Below, one piece after another: positions 4,376 through 5,875 of a DNA stretch of 5,875 nucleotides. The notes beneath the pieces are model-generated. The model did no database searches. It had not been told where the DNA came from and was given only the letters and a program-made list of their open reading frames with translations. Made by a program: the position numbers and the translations under genes. Source of the DNA: Cypionkella sp. (GTDB lineage Bacteria > Pseudomonadota > Alphaproteobacteria > Rhodobacterales > Rhodobacteraceae); contig JAGPBG010000159.1 of NCBI GenBank assembly GCA_018063485.1, positions 1 to 5,875 of the forward strand, written 5' to 3'. Each line of letters starts with the position of its first letter. The stretch's first letter is position 1.

Positions 4376-5812
4376 CTATTGTGACCAAGTGATCTTGGTG
4401 CGGCGATTTCTGGCACGGCCCTCTTCGGTGGCATTGTCGGCCACCGGATCAGCGTCGCCATGACCTACCGCGCGCACAGATGCAGGCGGCACGCCGCGCG
4501 CCACAAGCTGCAATCGAACCGCAACGGCGCGACGCTGGCTCAGGCCCAGATTGGCAACCGGATCACCTGAATTGTCGGTATAGCCGCCGATTTCTGCGCG
4601 CAGCCCGGCGGTTTCAGCGCAAAACGCCATGATCGGGGCAAGATCGTTGATTACCGTCACGGCGCTTGGGTCCAACTCATCCGACCCGGAGACAAAATTC
4701 ACCCTGGCCCCTGCCAGCACATCGTCCGCCGCCGCCTGGCACCCCGTCAAGCCGGCCTCGAACTTTGGAACATCCAGCCAATAGCCCCCCATGAATCGCT
4801 GATCCAGACCAGAGGCTGCGTTGCGGCGCATGTCGCCATTGGCCCCATCGGGGGTTTTAGTGGTCACCGAGACGTCAAATCCAGCCGCTTGCAGCGCCGC
4901 TTGCAACCCCGCACCATCAGAGGCCGGTTGCATGATGACCGTCGCCAGCCGTGCCACGGGTCCGGCGGTGATTTGCAGGCTTTCCACCTTGCCCAGCCAA
5001 GGTTTGAGGGCGGCAAAGGGGCTGGCATCGGCAGAGGCTCCCAAGAGGCCGGTTTTGACATCCCCCGCAATCGACGGCAGGCCCAACGTGGCGGCCAGCA
5101 TGGCGATATCCAGGCCCTTTGGCAGCTTTCCCGCGATCTTGGCCCCCTCGGCGGCGGCAAAATCGAGCGTGAAAATCGCAGGCGCGCCATCGTCTTGCAG
5201 GGTAAGCGCCTTGGAAACAGTGCCATCGGGCAACCCGGCCAATGCCGCCTCTGCCGCCGCCGCCTGATCCGGCCCCAGTGCCTCCCCCGTCAGGGTCAGG
5301 TTGGTGTCGCTCAGGTGCATCTCACCGTGGGTGAGCGGGCCAAGCGCCGCGATCCCGGCCTTGGCCAGATCAAGCCAGCCCGCAGGCGCGCCCGAGGCCA
5401 GGGTCAGCCCGGCGGCCTGATTTTCCAGCCCCAGGGCCAAAGCCGCACGCGCGGCTTCGGTTGGCACGAATCCCTTTGCCGTAAGGGGGCCGTTCTTGAT
5501 GACATCAAGGGTGAAGGGCTGTTGCTTTGGCAAGACCGTCACTTCGGATATGATCACCCTTCGCCCCGGCACCGCATCAAGTGCGGCGAACAGTGCGGTT
5601 TCTTCTTCGGAACTGTCAACAATGCCGGTCAGGTGGATATCACGCCCGGAAACCCAAGTGGTAACGCGGTGCAATGAGCCAGAGGCCGCCAGGCTGGCCG
5701 CCTCACGGATATGGTTTTCGATCCGGTGGGCGCTTTGCGTCTGCCCCCACCAGCCCAAGATCACGGTGCCAATCACCAAGACACCTACACCCAAAGCCTT
5801 GCGCATCCTCAT
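4376..5812 (-). CDS. OmpA-family protein with N-terminal membrane anchor and BON-like repeats
   Basis: A 478-residue envelope protein. RMRK (2-5) and a hydrophobic stretch (7-22) form a signal anchor or uncleaved signal peptide. Residues about 29-96 look like a BON domain (TTWVSGRDIHLTGIVDSSEE then PGRRVIISEVTVL). Weaker repeats of the same sort appear at about 104-135, 160-205 and 270-320. Residues 365-478 are an OmpA C-terminal domain: ARVNFVSGSDELDP, GYTDNSGDP (410-418) and LSQRRA (424-429). D413 and R428 are 15 residues apart, the spacing of the peptidoglycan-binding Asp/Arg pair in OmpA proteins. C358 and C398 could form a disulfide. No beta-barrel is present, so it probably links the inner membrane to peptidoglycan, comparable in domain plan to mycobacterial ArfA. 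The ATG at 5812 overlaps the stop of the upstream reading frame. A second ATG at 5806 is possible. There is no clear Shine-Dalgarno other than GGGGGG at 5815-5820. Confidence 0.9.
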   Translation of the reverse strand: MRMRKALGVGVLVIGTVILGWWGQTQSAHRIENHIREAASLAASGSLHRVTTWVSGRDIHLTGIVDSSEEETALFAALDAVPGRRVIISEVTVLPKQQPFTLDVIKNGPLTAKGFVPTEAARAALALGLENQAAGLTLASGAPAGWLDLAKAGIAALGPLTHGEMHLSDTNLTLTGEALGPDQAAAAEAALAGLPDGTVSKALTLQDDGAPAIFTLDFAAAEGAKIAGKLPKGLDIAMLAATLGLPSIAGDVKTGLLGASADASPFAALKPWLGKVESLQITAGPVARLATVIMQPASDGAGLQAALQAAGFDVSVTTKTPDGANGDMRRNAASGLDQRFMGGYWLDVPKFEAGLTGCQAAADDVLAGARVNFVSGSDELDPSAVTVINDLAPIMAFCAETAGLRAEIGGYTDNSGDPVANLGLSQRRAVAVRLQLVARGVPPASVRAVGHGDADPVADNATEEGRARNRRTKITWSQ

Positions 5813-5875
5813 CGCCCCCCAGCTTGCCTTGGCGGCAGACTGCCACTCAAATCCTGATGCGGCAAGGGGAAGCCA
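5809..5875 (-). CDS. Partial 3' end of an upstream gene, unidentified
   Basis: In the - strand frame that ends with TGA at 5809-5811 the sequence is open to the window edge and encodes 21 residues ending LPPRQAGGR. Its TGA overlaps the ATG of the OmpA-like gene as ATGA, a classic translational-coupling arrangement. That would also explain why the OmpA-like gene lacks a good Shine-Dalgarno. The fragment is too short to identify, and 21 codons without a stop in GC-rich DNA can be chance. The frame of the OmpA-like gene itself is also open here, but has no start codon. Confidence 0.4.
   Translation of the reverse strand, partial: GFPLPHQDLSGSLPPRQAGGR

Noticed and set aside
4821..5677. + strand frames of 148 and 262 codons opposite the OmpA-like gene
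   Set aside because: Ala- and Gly-rich mirror frames of the coding strand, whose OmpA domain motifs are unambiguous.

Overview
The window looks like a chromosomal segment from an alphaproteobacterium, most likely a Rhodobacteraceae/Roseobacter-group member. Evidence is the GC-rich codon use, the residue patterns of the MeaB, L28 and PCu(A)C proteins, and a helix-hairpin-helix module like the C-terminal tail I recall on NuoE and L21 proteins in this group. Species cannot be assigned.

Layout. The left half (14-2426) is read on the + strand: meaB (GTPase chaperone of methylmalonyl-CoA mutase), rpmB (ribosomal protein L28) with an intrinsic terminator, then a two-gene copper unit. That unit is a small secreted DUF2946-like Cys/His/Met protein followed by a periplasmic PCu(A)C copper chaperone, ending at a strong hairpin terminator. 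The right half (2684-5875) is read on the - strand. In transcription order it holds the end of an unidentified gene at the window edge, an inner-membrane-anchored protein with BON-like repeats and an OmpA C-terminal peptidoglycan-binding domain, a membrane/coiled-coil/helix-hairpin-helix protein, a RimJ/RimL-type GNAT acetyltransferase, and a small secreted four-cysteine protein with its own sigma70-like promoter.

The two halves converge on a 257-bp gap (2427-2683). Besides the PCu(A)C terminator, this gap holds the most striking non-coding object in the window: a 108-bp nested palindrome (2524-2631) made of three stacked stems of 16, 17 and 8 pairs. It could be a REP/MITE-like repeat or a structured RNA. 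The first pair of candidate elements to test is this palindrome and a predicted leaderless start for the copper operon, where a promoter places +1 on the ATG.

No rRNA, tRNA, CRISPR array, insertion sequence or transposase is seen. I do not see a clearly new multi-gene system. The unusual points are the palindrome, the domain architectures of the two cell-envelope proteins, and the uncharacterised small secreted proteins.
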